Assembly: GCA_034440615.1 (NCBI GenBank)
Contig: JAOTOM010004358.1
Location: 62,001-126,000 of the forward strand
DNA length: 64,000 nt
Direction: 5' to 3'
Source of the DNA: Ashinkailepas kermadecensis
Lineage: Eukaryota > Arthropoda > Thecostraca > Neolepadidae
The notes below the pieces were generated by a model. That model had not been told where the DNA came from and ran no database searches. It saw nothing but the letters and a program-made list of their open reading frames with translations. This document shows positions 10,870 to 21,875 of the stretch, in pieces. Each line of letters opens with the position of its first letter. The stretch's first letter is position 1. A program made the position numbers and the translations under genes.

Positions 10870-12055
10870 GGGGGGGGGAACTACCGGCGTACTAGGAATG
10901 GCGACGTGCCGGTGTGTCCCGTCGTCGGTAGTTTTCGGCAGATTCTGTCGTGTGCTGATGCAGTACGATGCATGGATGGTGCGCTACAGCTGTCCGACTA
11001 GGTGATGCGCTACAGCTGTCCAACTAGGTTCTATTTTGGCAGCATGACTATTCAGGGCATCATTGAGCTGGCGTGAGGAGATAATTAGGTGCGATTTGTT
11101 GCAGGCATTATTGCCGATATGAAGATCTGCCGCGTGGCTTGAGCTGGGCGGATGTAGCTGCTAAACGTATGAGAATCATAGTGGCTTTCCGAGTGTGGTA
11201 TCTCATCAGCGGTTCTGATTTTGGAGAATTGCGCGTGAGGGAGGGAATTCGTGGTTTCATGGAGGGGAATTCTGGGGGATTCACACGGGAAGTGTGACAT
11301 TGATGGCGACATTGGACTGTGTCCGGGAGGCTGAACATCTGGCCTACAGCGATCGCCTGCATGTTTAAGTTTTGTGTGGGGCGAAATGAATGGCAACTGA
11401 TTGTCGGCTAAGACAGCAGCAAATTAATCTTAACTTGCTGACTGGGATTCTACGGGAAAAATGTCTGCCATGCCACAAATGGCCTGCCAGAGAGGGAGAC
11501 AGAATACGCGAATTACAGAGAGAAATAGTTTAGCCGACGTAGACTGCAGGTGCAGACAATAAATATTGGTGTCAGTGCATCTCACGAAGCGACGTTCTAT
11601 TTCTCTATTTTATGGTCACTTACTGGACCTTGTCCGTTATGTTTTCTTACGTTCATGCGTTTTCTTTCTATCTTTCTTTTCGCCACTTTGCTTGCAAGGA
11701 TTTGATGAACGCAGATGTATTTTTACGAATGTTAGTAAATCAATTACCATGGCTTTCATAGCAATTTCAGACTGCAAAGTACTGTTCCGGTTCGCTTTCG
11801 CTGCGCCTCCAGTGTAGTTGCTCTCGCTCCAGAAGCGCCATGTAGTTTGTGAATAGCTATTTTAAAGTCTTATGCAATATATGGAGGCATCTCGAGTAGG
11901 CATCATTCATGTTGATATCACTTTGGCGAACGCGTGCCGTTGCACTCAACTCCCACGACAGTGCCAGCGAAAGAGTGACACAAAGGCCGATTAAGAAAAA
12001 GGAAAACTGACGGTTCTGTCGGCTGGTATACGCTGTGAAGTCGTCGAGCTGTGGG
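10870..12055. other. Intergenic, mostly AT-rich
   Basis: Starts with a poly-G run at about 10865-10878. A 25-27 bp direct duplication (TGCGCTACAGCTGTCC twice, 10979-11030) is present. Otherwise I recognise nothing; frames of 80-100 codons on either strand have no known motif. Confidence 0.5.
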
Positions 12056-13016
12056 TTAACACGCGCACTGGAGGGGGGCCCACCCCTCCAGTTTTTCGTA
12101 CATAACTCCAGATTTTACCGGTCGATATACGCCATTTCTTTTGCGTACCTGCTTAGAAATGTCCGGCGCCTCGTTTAAAGCAAGACAAAAGAAAATCGGC
12201 AGATTTTTTTTAGTTAGAGGCCGTTAAAGTCACAACATTTCGTAGCGCCAGACCACAAAAAATCGGCGCTGATGCACTTCCCGTATGTTGGCAAAAGGGA
12301 AGTGTTCTTGGCAACACTAGCGACTTGTTTGATGTATATTGTTATGCTACATAGCTTCAAGGTCATGTTAGGTCACCGAGTCAAGTCAGGTAAAGTTCAT
12401 GACAGTTTAAATGGAACCAAACTTGGTCAACTGGAATGTTGCCATAAATGCAAATGACTCATGTGATTGATGTCACTTTGCATGTTACTCCCTACACATC
12501 CTGAAAACTACTTTTGTCATTGTGTACGTAAGCGTTTCCATACTTTATTCATGTACTTCACTCCTTTCTTCGCGAAGCCGATTGCGCCGAGCCGCCGACG
12601 GAGTAGTCTGGCGGGCGACCCGGTTCCTGTAACTGGAACAGGTAACTGACCTGATAAAGTGCTATATATAGGTGACCTGAGGTCAAATGCCGGGTCTAGC
12701 ATCTGTATTGCATCATTAGTAATGTCCAAAGCATCATTGATGCCAATTTTGGAGCATTTAAACACAATCACAGCGATCCATAACAATGACAAGCCAAGCC
12801 ACGAAACAATAAAATGTTGACATATGTGACCTCATTTGACCTTCAAGATATTGACCTAAAGTCATTAAATTTGCACACAATAGAGCTCATTATCGTACCC
12901 ATCTACCCTGAGAATTTCGTTACTCCAGCTTTAATAGGAGCCGAGATCTTAGGGGGGGGGGAATCCGCCCCCTCCAGTGCGCGTAATTTTCAGAGGCCCT
13001 CCAGGGCGCGTGTTAA
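12056..13016 (-). mobile_element. TTAA-flanked DNA transposon, copy 2 (inverted)
   Basis: Reverse-orientation copy of the element at 7104-8232. The left edge is TTAACACGCGCACTGGA (12056-12072). The right edge is a partly duplicated terminus, TCCAGTGCGCG (12973-12983) followed by CCAGGGCGCGTGTTAA (13001-13016). Shared blocks in order include GGACATTTCTAAGCAGGTACG-like sequence, CCTGATAAAGTGCTATATATAG, AATTTTGGAGCATTTAAACAC and AGGAGCCGAGATCTTA, all antisense to copy 1. There is no transposase frame. This copy lacks the SINE and shows the uninterrupted state. The AGGTCA/TGACCT clusters are partly retained. Confidence 0.88.
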
Positions 13017-13669
13017 GCATAAAGCCAAGTTGATGCATTGTCATGTTATTAAAAAATACAATGGCAATGTGCGTTACGATAGAGATTAGTTACGTTGAGA
13101 CAAATCTATGTTAAGCTGGCTTATGTGGCATCCGGTGATATCGAACAAGGAAAAGAAAAATGGTGAAAGACAAGGAAAACGAGGAAAGGGCGTAGAGGGC
13201 GGGTACACAAATAATAAATATCATACAGATGCACAAACATGCATACATACATACATACATACATGCATGACAAGCGACAACACATTTGGAGGGTGGCCAG
13301 CACCAGAGCATCCGGACAAGCTCCGCTGACCTCCCGCGACCTGATGATGAAGCAGAGGCCCGGCGCCCAGGGCGAGCCGTAGGCGTCCAAGCAACCTTGG
13401 ATGTGTAGGTGTATGTTGAAGTTAAAATTTGGAAAAACCCGAAGGGCAGCTGCTTCGAAAACCCCCCAACGTAAAACCCCAAGGTAAAAAACCAAGCGCA
13501 ATTTACGGGGACACCGTCGGTTTTTGCGAAATTCGATCAGTTACTGTCTGCCTGTTGCGAGATAACCTATGTGTGTGTGTGCCTGTTGCGAGATAACCTA
13601 TGTGTGTGTGTGTGTGTGTGTATGTTGTGCGACAGCGGAGAGGATAACGTTTAGCTTCAAGTGACTTGT
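13017..13669. other. Intergenic with microsatellites
   Basis: Contains a (CATA)n run at 13241-13264, and two copies of GCCTGTTGCGAGATAACC, each followed by a (GT)n run (13552-13621). The GT run sits just 3' of the LINE remnant on the minus strand and may mark its decayed end. No gene recognised. Confidence 0.6.
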
Positions 13670-14720
13670 TCCAGTTTTGTGCTGTGTTGAGAAGTGAAAG
13701 GTAGCTCGAGGAGCTCCGGGTGCTCATCACCGAGAGGGTGGGTAACGAGAGTAGAAGGTGATGTTTCGCGACGTAAGTGGAAACGGGGCGACGTTGTGAA
13801 TGATACGCCGGGCAGATAAGCCAAACATTTGCGATAGAGTTGCGCGCATCACACACCCGGCAAGGTTTTCGATGATTTCTTGGAGGAGGTAATCGGGTGT
13901 CAGGCTGGTACTACCACGCAGGAAACGGGCAAGGACCACCTCTTGTGTGCGTGTGTGTTGGCGGGACGAGGGCCATTTGGAAAGGATGGGTTCAGTATGG
14001 CAATATGGTATAATTGTGAGGTATGACTCCAGCGTACCTGGATGTATTTTTGAATAAATTGTTTGTTAAATTATTTGTTAGGGACAGCGGATCACTAGGA
14101 GGCACCGGGAGACGGTGGGCTGGCGGGAGGTTTATTGCTCGACGGGCGAGCCCATCCGCTGCCGGAGATGCCCATGCGCGAATGATCAATTCTGGTCGAA
14201 GCGCCCTAAAGCCCAAATAACTGAGATGCCCATGTGGCCGGGGACTCAGAGAGGAGTCAGTTGGAGGTGAGCGTGGTTGTGATGGTAGAGATGGCGAATA
14301 GCGTGGAGTATGGGATGGTTGGTGTTGTGCATGGCTGCGAGGACGTCAATGGATGAGCCCTAGTCAGTGCAAATAATGGTGGATGTGGTGATGTGTTCAG
14401 TGATGTGTTGCAGGCAGGTTAGGATGGCAACTAATTATGCCACGTAGACCGGATGGTGTGGCGTTAATTGTTTTGACCTGTGTACGGCCGAACGCACCGG
14501 GCTGCTCCCGTGCCGTCGTTGGTACGGGAGCCGTCAGAAATGGCGCCTGCTGTGAGTACGTTTTGAAGATGGTGGCCGGCCGTTGCAGCATCGCTGCTAT
14601 ATTCAGACACGTCCGGTGGATAGGGACCGTTACAGTATGGTTGCTGTCTGTCAGGGTGACCGTTGTACGGATTGCTCCAGGGGAGCATATGTGTCGAAGA
14701 GCGACCATGGCAATGACCTG
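13670..14720 (-). pseudogene. Degraded I-like LINE: RNase H domain and C-terminal zinc motif
   Basis: Reading the minus strand, an RNase H core is visible across shifting frames. DGSRTNDGTGAA carries the first catalytic Asp (codon at 14533-14535). LVAIL follows, with the expected preceding Glu codon now TAA. IICTD then has a stop where Ser is expected, and VPGHMGISG (about 14223-14245) follows with the preceding Trp codon now TGA. Further on are CRVC (13851-13862) and LICPAYHSQRR (about 13790-13820), which fit the Cys-Cys-His-Cys zinc motif after RNase H in I-like elements, then a frame-shifted LGDEHPELLELPF. An RNase H after the reverse transcriptase is typical of the I superfamily. The copy is dead, with multiple stops, frameshifts and a tail insertion at 14177-14222. 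The reverse-transcriptase end above 14720 is too decayed to bound. Confidence 0.8.
14177..14222 (+). mobile_element. 46-bp tail-only insertion in the RNase H pseudogene
   Basis: The insert carries TCAATTCTGGTCGAAGCGCC and CTAAAGCCCAAATAACT. It is flanked by a perfect 12-bp duplication GAGATGCCCATG (14165-14176 and 14223-14234). The duplicated bases are the codons of GHMGIS in the RNase H relic, so the pre-insertion frame can be read directly across the site. Confidence 0.92.
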
Positions 14721-15245
14721 TTCACCACACGGCTTAGAACTACTTCAGAAGTGGGGGAAATTTTGTTTCACAGTGGTTTGTTTCTTGGCAACGACATGTG
14801 CTACAATCCTTCGAATGCTCCGTTGCATAGGCGAGATTTCGACTCAAGTTCGGCGACCGGCTCTTCTCTAGGCAAATTTCGCATCATGTCTATGGGGGTA
14901 CACCATATAATTTTTGCTCAAAATGCATTGCGAGCTCCGCAAGTGCGGTGCATTCCTGCTATGGCTTCCCGGGCGCTCGAGCCCCTGACAACATGCATCA
15001 GGCCTGATCAGGCACGTCGCCTGCTATGGTGCCGCTGCAGACTAGGGTCAGCGTCGGCGACGGGTGTTTCGCCGCGGCCCCGGTCTGAGTGACGCGACGC
15101 GGCCGATGTGTATCTTGGGAAATCTGCACCGTCCCAGCGCCAGCCGGCCGGATTTCCCGCGCGCTGAACCAACAGCACGCTGGCGATGGGCGATATTGGC
15201 GCGCTGCCAATGGCGTCACGGCCGTCTCCAGATCGGCGATCGTCC
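14721..15245. other. Intergenic, possibly decayed LINE 5' part
   Basis: The minus strand just above 14720 gives short LINE-like stretches (an SLPWSLFDTYAPLEQS-like run) that may belong to the RNase H LINE. From about 15000 the DNA turns GC-rich towards the next array. No other feature seen. Confidence 0.4.
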
Positions 15246-15690
15246 CGCGCCACGTCAGCCCGCGCCACGTCAGCCTGCTCCACGCCAGCCCGCGCCGCGC
15301 CAGCCCGCGCCGCGCCAGCCCGCGCCGCGCCAGCCCGCGCCAGCCCGCGTCAGCCCGCGCCGCGTCAGCCCGCGCCGCGGCAGACCGCGCCGCGCCAGAC
15401 CGCGCCGCGCCAGCCCGCGCCGCGCCAGCCCGCGCCGCGCTAGCCCGCTCCACGTCAGCCCGCACTGCGCCAGCCCGCGCCGCGTCAGCCCGCGCCGCGC
15501 CAGCCCGTGCCACGTCAGCCCGCGCCACGCTAGCCCGCTCCACGTCAGCCCGCACTGCGCCAGCCCGCGCCACGTCAGCCCGCGCCACGCTAGCCCGCTC
15601 CTCGTAGCCAGCACGTCACCTGCTCCACGCCAGCCCGCGCCGCGCCAGCCCGCTCCTCGTCAGCCCGCGCCGCGCCAGCCCGCCCCGTCA
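15246..15690 (+). repeat. 15-bp GC-rich minisatellite
   Basis: Units near CAGCCCGCGCCGCGC with frequent CACGT and CGCTA variants. Almost free of stops in every frame, hence long Ala/Arg/Pro frames on both strands that are not genes. Confidence 0.93.
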
Positions 15691-16932
15691 CGGTGTGGCG
15701 CGCTCTGCTGTTGGCGGTGCAGTCTCACGACGTTCGAACCGGAGCGACTAGACCAGGCGTCGGCTGCCTGAACCTGAAGGAGGATGTGAAGGGTGGGATG
15801 GAGACGGTGCCAGGGCAGCGGGTCGCTGGGTTTGGCTGGGGTCTTTGCTCTCAGATTGTCCCCGGACGTGCTGGGGCCAGTGGCGTCGCCACGAAATTCT
15901 TCCAGGGGGGGCAATGTTGATAGGGGGCCTCCTGCTCCCCGAAAAGGGGCCTCCACTGTGTTAGGGCCTCTTGCTTTTTTAGGCTCTTAGTATGGTTCCC
16001 GAATGGGAACATTATTTCATATTGATGTCTTGCTTGTTCTTGGCATGATATATAGTTTACGCAAAGCGCAATAGCAAGAATCTTTTTTTTTCGCTAAGAA
16101 CCGAGCCATACCAGGGTATAAATAAGCAAATGTAGATAAATACGTCAGTGCCAAAACAAACCAATATCTTTATGCTTTATCGACGAGAAGAATCTTCCCG
16201 CTGGCCTCTAGATTGTAGCGAGCTGGTGGGGTTCGTGCTGAGCATATCTTAAAGATATCTCCCGTTGATCAACCCACTTCTTTGTTCACCAAGTTTAACT
16301 GAATATAGCTAGGTTCATCACTACTGTTAGTCATTCCCATCAGCTTGATCTCATAAACAAACTTAAGCGATCATTTCTCAGTCCCAGGACAACAATTTCG
16401 CGAACTCGCGACAGTCCCCTTTGACAACAATTTCGCGAAGGTGACAACGAGAAGTGGATTGAATTGGTTTTCTGATCGTTATCTTAGGGATTTATTTTAA
16501 AAAAATTCATAACATTTGGTGCTGGCTGCAAGACACTTGGCACATAAGCTAAAATAATAAATACTCCGCGAATAAATTCACGGCAAGAACAAGCATTGAA
16601 CAACCATGCATCAATGGCAATGCAGCAATGTAACAATGACAATGCATAAATAATGCAAAACCTTCGAATTCCACGCCGTCACGCCCATGGTTATCGCTGT
16701 GCTGTACCGTTTTGTAAATTATGTCGTTGAGAAGGTACTGAAGCTGGGAAGCTCTAATCACGCAGGCTGTAATCACAGAAGACAACTTTGTAGGAAGAAA
16801 ATACATTTTAAAACATCATTCCTCCCATTTAATATGGGGCATCGGTGTTGTTTTGTATGTTTGTGAGGGAGAATTTACCACCGCAATGTTGGCATTGCTC
16901 CATGGGCGTAAGTTCTGAAAATTATTGAGAGA
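15691..16932. other. Intergenic with a transposon-end-like motif
   Basis: CCAGTGGCGTCGCCACGAAA at 15879-15898 resembles the CAGTGGCG-type ends of many DNA transposons. It is followed by a short stretch of GGGGCCTCC-type units (about 15905-15980), like the larger array at 18.5-19.6 kb. The rest is AT-rich with no recognisable gene. Confidence 0.45.
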
Positions 16933-17640
16933 CCAGTGACGCACCCATATTTGCGTCAAGGGGAGGGGGCAAACGTATTTGGAGGGGTTTCAACTACTGA
17001 ATAAAGTCTTCCGATTTCGACCACTATTTTGTCAAAGGGGAACTTTTTGAATAAAATAATTAGTGATCAACTGAATTATCCTGTGGAGGGGCCTAATCTA
17101 CCACTGTCGTTTCTGATTCGTCGGATTTCAACCCTAGCTCCCACAACCTGTTCAAATGTATTCTTTTGGTATTCCTTGACAAGTCACCTCGCACTGCTGA
17201 AATTACACCTGCACAAATCACTAAAATGTAAAATTTCCCAATTTCAGACATTCCAGTTCATAGTGCCCGGTCGCCACGACGCCAACGTTAGTGCACGTGC
17301 ACACCCATCTTGCGCATTCGGCGCATTCGCCACACTTCGTGCGATGCTACGGATTCTGCTGGGCCTCCTACGCTTTGTTAATTGCTGCCACATGATAGAC
17401 TTACGCCATATCTGACGGGATAAAATGATTCGTATGGGCGTTCGCTGCGAAAATTAGATTAATTAAATTCGATCATTAGTTCCCTTCTTACCATATTTTA
17501 TGGTGAAGAAATGCGGATACCCGCTGAGCTTTGATGCACCTCATATCTTTGATTAAACATGCTTCCAGGTTGGCTACCGAACCGAAGCCCTGCCTGAGTG
17601 TACTTCTTTGGCCCCGTTTCGTATTTCTTCGTCTACGGAT
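16933..17640 (+). mobile_element. Element B head, plus copy
   Basis: Begins CCAGTGACGCACCCATATTTG and aligns by eye, base for base over most of its length, with the reverse complement of 45926-45091. Shared blocks include GGAGGGGGCAAACG near the end, AATAATTAGTGA.CAACT, GATTTCAACCCTA, TGTACAGG/CTGCAC, and GGTTGGCTACCG further in. No coding frame. CAGTGGCG-type ends suggest a non-autonomous DNA transposon; the opposite end was not found, so the class is uncertain. In both copies the head leads straight into the same kind of degenerate tandem DNA. Confidence 0.78.
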
Positions 17641-17669
17641 GTGTCCTAAGGCTTCAATTCATTTTTGTT

Positions 17670-18440
17670 AGAGGCCCAACGCATTTTCGAAACCCCTGCT
17701 CGTTTTAGGGTTTTGTTGCTTTTTTTGCGCACCGAATATTTTTTTTTAGTTGTCGGGGCGCTTTCAAAGATCTCGATGTGTTTACTTAGTGCCCGGTATT
17801 TTTGTTCATTTTGTGATCATGTTGCTTTTTGCGGGCCCAGCCTCTTTTCAGGCCCTTGTGCGGTCATATGGCCCCTGTGTGCCTTGAGAGCTTCCGGTGT
17901 TTTTTTTTTTTTTTTTTTTTAGTGTTCCCGGTATATATAGTTATGGCTACAACGCACGTTTTCGGACCCTGCCGCTTTTTACGAGACTGCGCTTTGAAGG
18001 GCCAGTCGCATTTTCGGTCCCCGTTGTGCTCTTAGGGTCCCGCTCTGTTTATTTGGGGCTTCTGACGCACATTTGTGGGGCCCCAGTACGATTTTGAGGC
18101 TTCGGTGCGATTTTTATGGGTCCCAGCGCGACTTATCGCGCCCAGGCGCGTGGTTCCGGGACCTAACGCCAGTTATCTGGGCTCAACGCGATTTTTGTGG
18201 ATCTCTTCTGAATTTTCTTTAGCTTCCGAATCCCGCCCTGATTTTTCGAGTTCCTGGTGCCATGTTTTTGTATATCACCTCGATTTTCTTCGAGCTCCGG
18301 TATGTTTTTCGATGCCGTACGCGATTTGTCAAGGCATCTGATGACATGTTCGGTGCTCCAGAACCATTGTCCTGACCCGGACTTTTTTGCAATCCCTCCT
18401 GATTTTGGAGGGCTCAGGCTTTATTCTTCGGATACTGATG
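17670..18440 (-). repeat. Degenerate minisatellite A, about 20-22 bp units
   Basis: Loosely repeated unit near CGCGATTTTTGTGGGTCCCA (plus strand), with the GGG.CCC and CGATTTTT cores strongest and linkers variable. It is the reverse-orientation equivalent of the array at 43080-45090 and directly follows the element B head. Units are too diverged for exact boundaries. A poly-T run lies at 17900-17920. Confidence 0.75.
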
Positions 18441-18469
18441 GGACTTTGGGGGTCCCACGGTGCCTATGT

Positions 18470-19597
18470 GGGGCCATAGACGCCAATTGTTGGCAGCCGC
18501 GACGTTAATTTTTGATGCCCAGACCAAATTGTTGGTACTACCGATGGGTCTCCTCCAAATTTTTGGTACTACCGGTTTTGGACGTCTCCTCGTGCGTCCT
18601 ACCCTCCTCCATATTCAATGGTCCTCGTCTCCCGTTTTGGAGGGCTTCCTCCCACATCCTGGAGCCCCTTTAACATGGCATGGGACTTCCTCTCATGTTC
18701 CAGGGGCATCCTCTGCCAAATTAGGGGCCTCCTGCCACGCCTCGTGGGCCTCCTCCTTTGTCCTCGCAAAGCTTACCCGTCTTGAGAGGATCTTCAATTT
18801 TGGAAACCTTGCCTCCTTCCATACCTGCTACCTACCACTCCCATTTTAAGGGCCTTCTCTCATTTCCTGGGAATTCCTTCCGGTCGTCGGGGCCTCATTC
18901 GGCCCTGGAGACCTCCTACTCCATCTCGAGGGACTCCTCTCGAGTCCGGCAGGGGCCTCTTTTTTCTTTTTGGGGCTTTCTTTTTTAAATTAGGGGCCTC
19001 CTCTTACGTCTTCGGGGCCTCCTGTTCCGCGTTTTGATTCTATCTTTTCCCATTTTAAGGTTGGCCTCTTATCTCCTGGTGGACTTCTGTTCTCTCTTAG
19101 GTGGCTCCTCTTCCAAATTACACGCAACCTTTCCTATCTCAGTTACCTTGTCATTTCCTGGGGACCTTCTTACCCGTCTTGAAGCCTTCTTTCTCGCCTG
19201 GGAGCCATCCCTCTTATCTAATGGCCATTCTCTCCTATTTTAGGGGCTCCCTCGTGCATCATAGGGTCTCTTTCCAATCTTATATCGTCTTCTTCCGAAT
19301 TAGGTGCTTCCTGACACTTTTCTGGATTATCCTTTTCTATCTTGGTGGAACCTTACCCGTTTCGGGGACTGCTTTTACGTCTCCGAAACCTCATCTCATA
19401 TCCACTGGCTTTCTCTTCCGTCTTAGGGCCTTCTCTCATTTTCTGAGGTCTCCCTTCCCGTATTGGGGCCTCCTTTGCAATCCTGGGGGCCTCCTTTGCA
19501 ATCCTGAGGGCCTCCTTTGCAATCCTGGGGGCCTCCTTTGTAATCCTGGGGTCCTCCTTTGCAATCATGTGGTCTCCTTTGCAATCCTGGGGCCTCC
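18470..19597 (+). repeat. Degenerate minisatellite B (GGGGCCTCC units)
   Basis: Units of about 20-24 bp near GGGGCCTCCTTTGCAATCCT. They are highly diverged at the left and nearly identical at 19465-19590, where the period is a steady 21-22 bp. This gradient suggests recent growth at the right end. Confidence 0.85.
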
Positions 19598-19693
19598 ATT
19601 GTGGCCCCAGCCAAGGGCGCCCCCTGTTTGACGGCAGGGGGGCGACTGCCCCCCTGCCCCCCCGGTGGCGACGCCCTTGGCTGGGGCCACAAT
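19598..19693. other. Long hairpin / miniature inverted-repeat insert
   Basis: Perfect 22-bp inverted arms ATTGTGGCCCCAGCCAAGGG+CG (19598-19619) and its complement (19672-19693). The loop contains a second near-palindrome, GGCAGGGGGGCGACTGCCCC. The inner CCAAGGGCG ... CGCCCTTGG with GGTGGCGACG looks like the end of a small DNA transposon. It could fold into a nested hairpin. Confidence 0.85.
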
Positions 19694-20500
19694 GAGTCAG
19701 CGGCGGTGGGCTTGGGTCGATGCACAGCGTGTTACCGGGAATCAGATGTGGCAAGAGCTACCCAGTCGTGCGACTGACGAATTTCTGGCGCCAAAACAGC
19801 TAAAAATCCTCAAATGAAAGTCTGGCTCTTAAGTGAAACTCTGAGATGACCTTCATGTTGTCATGCACATATATGGGAGGTCTAGCGCCAAAATTGGCTG
19901 GCCAACCGGTGCAAAACTCGGACGTTATAAGGTCAAGATGTGTGTTCTATATTCAAAGCATCTCATTTGAATGCATAGCTGCACTGTGATCGGAATCGAA
20001 AGCGATGGAAATCGACTGAATATCTATGCGACTGCTCAGGGTCATCGCTGGTCACTTGCATTTGATATGTTTGTGTAATATTGGTGCACGAAACATCCGG
20101 AGACCTGATTAATGTTTGGTCTCGTCATCGCAAGTAGGTATTAATGATAACTCAAGAAACTATGTGCTAAGATGGTACTGATGAGTGAAGTTTATTAAGT
20201 AGTGATACCATCGCCGTTTTCGCTTATTTCAATGGGAAGTGCCGGGGTTTTTTGCTCCTAATAAGAATGACCTCGCATGGTCTTTGAATAACTATAATTA
20301 TGTCTGAAGAGCCGGGCTTAACGAAGGCAGCCGTATTTTGCCCATCTTGCCTGTGCCGTTAAAAAAGCTTGCTTTGTGTCCTTTAACTCTCGCTCGCACA
20401 CGCGTAGCACCTTTTAATTTGGCCACATCTAAATTTCCGTGAGCATACCATGCGATGGCAGTATTTCGTGTTTAGCTGAGGGCGGCTGCCGACTGCTGCG
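19694..20500. other. Intergenic, no gene recognised
   Basis: AT-rich unique-looking DNA with no motif or repeat recognised. Confidence 0.55.
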
Positions 20501-21110
20501 ACAAGTCTGCACCTGCACGTCACGACACTCGGCTCCAGCGCGGCCCCGGCCCCGGCTCCGGCTGCAGCTGTGCGCCCTGCCATGACGTCACGCGGCGGCG
20601 ATGACGTCACGCGGCGGCGCCACGTCGCCGGTGACTGCGTGGGGCGCTGGATTCCTGACGGCCGCCCGTCAGCGTCGTCGGCGCCGACAACGGCTCATTA
20701 CGCGGCGTGATCGCCGCCGTTATAGCCAATCCGGGCGGCAATTCGCCGGCGGCCGGTGGTGGGCGGGCGGTGGCGGTGGCGTCGGCCGCGGTCGGCCTCG
20801 CTGCGGCGGCGCGTTCGGCGCGTGACCTTGGCGGGAGGCGAGAGCGGCGCGACGCCTTGGGCGCGGCCGGCGGCCCCCACGAGCTGTTGTTGGTGGCAGC
20901 TGGTCCGCCAGCCTCTGCGCTGACGCCCACCGAATGGAGCGCGCCGGCTGCCTGGTGTCACCTTTGGGCCAGGGCGGCCGCATGCTGGCAGTTCGGTCAG
21001 CCCGGGCATGCGCGCGGCACCTCCGAGCGAGGCACCTACGGAGCTACACACGCGACCCAAATGCGTGCCTGCAGGCGAACCTCGCTCACTTCTATTGCTG
21101 CGCGCTTTCC
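20500..21110. other. CpG-dense island
   Basis: Dense CpG with overlapping open frames on both strands (up to 137 codons) and no protein similarity. Together with the tandem CRE motifs at 20582-20619 it is the best promoter-island candidate in the left third, but no downstream exon is recognisable. Confidence 0.45.
20582..20619 (+). promoter_or_regulatory. Two CRE motifs in a 19-bp duplication
   Basis: Full palindromic TGACGTCA at 20583-20590 and again at 20602-20609, within a direct 19-bp duplication ATGACGTCACGCGGCGGCG. TGACGTCA is the known CREB/ATF binding site. Function here is inference from motif and CpG context. Confidence 0.4.
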
Positions 21111-21689
21111 CGGTCTATAGGGAGCGCGAGCAATGAAAGTACTCTTTGGAGGTGCCATCTTTCAATCGTTAATAACTTTAATCTGTTAGGGCCACAGCGG
21201 CTCGTAGTGTTGGATTTTCACTTCTCATTCCTGAATTTGAAGTGTATAATCCTAGAGTCCATGGAATTACGGAGTATATAATGTATGATAGACATGGGGT
21301 GCATACAACTTACTGAGACAAAGGAATAAAAGTCTTGTTTTTCTATTCGAGGAGCATGCATTACAGTTGTTTCATCCCACAAAGCGCATGCCTCCTGATG
21401 CTGGATCACAGAAAAAAAGTATTCACTAACAATGCAAACTTCACACAGTTTGCAGTCATCTGTGCTGTGGTGCTGGACAAGTCATACACATACTGTGTCA
21501 TTGGCAAGAAGTGATGCATTCATTATTGATTTCCCATGATATTTTCAATATATTTCAACTTCAGGTATGTGGTGATATTGATATGATAAAATGTATTATT
21601 GAAGTTTAAGGTATCTAAAAGACAGGTTTTACACAGTTTACCTCCATGTAGCAAACGAATGGTGTTAGGTTTGGTTAAGTTATGCTTAT
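21111..21689. other. Intergenic, AT-rich
   Basis: No gene, RNA or repeat recognised. Confidence 0.55.
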
Positions 21690-21704
21690 GTAGGATTTTC
21701 GTTT

Positions 21705-21860
21705 GGTTATTGGTTTTACGACACGTCGACCTTTGAGTCATGTAGCGTCACCAATCTCTCACGCCGATTGGTCGCGGGCGAAGAGTAGCGACAGGTGAGA
21801 CTCGAACCCACAACCTTTCGATTGTGAGACGAGCATCTTACCCCTAGACCACTCGTCCCC
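21705..21860 (-). mobile_element. Full-length tS1 SINE with perfect TSD
   Basis: On the minus strand: tRNA-like head GGGGACGAGTGGTCTAGGGG (A box), an anticodon-arm region CGTCTCACAATCGAAAGG that resembles tRNA-Val(CAC), and B box GGGTTCGAGTCTC. The body CCGCGACCAATCGGCGTGAG, hairpin tail and AAAACCAATAACC end follow. A 15-bp target-site duplication GTAGGATTTTCGTTT lies at 21690-21704 and 21861-21875. The RNA polymerase III boxes are intact, so this is a good reference copy. It was inserted by LINE machinery in trans. Confidence 0.95.
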
Positions 21861-21875
21861 GTAGGATTTTCGTTT

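Noticed and set aside
15064..15771. 235-codon Ala/Arg/Pro-rich frame
   Set aside because: Entirely driven by the 15-bp minisatellite.
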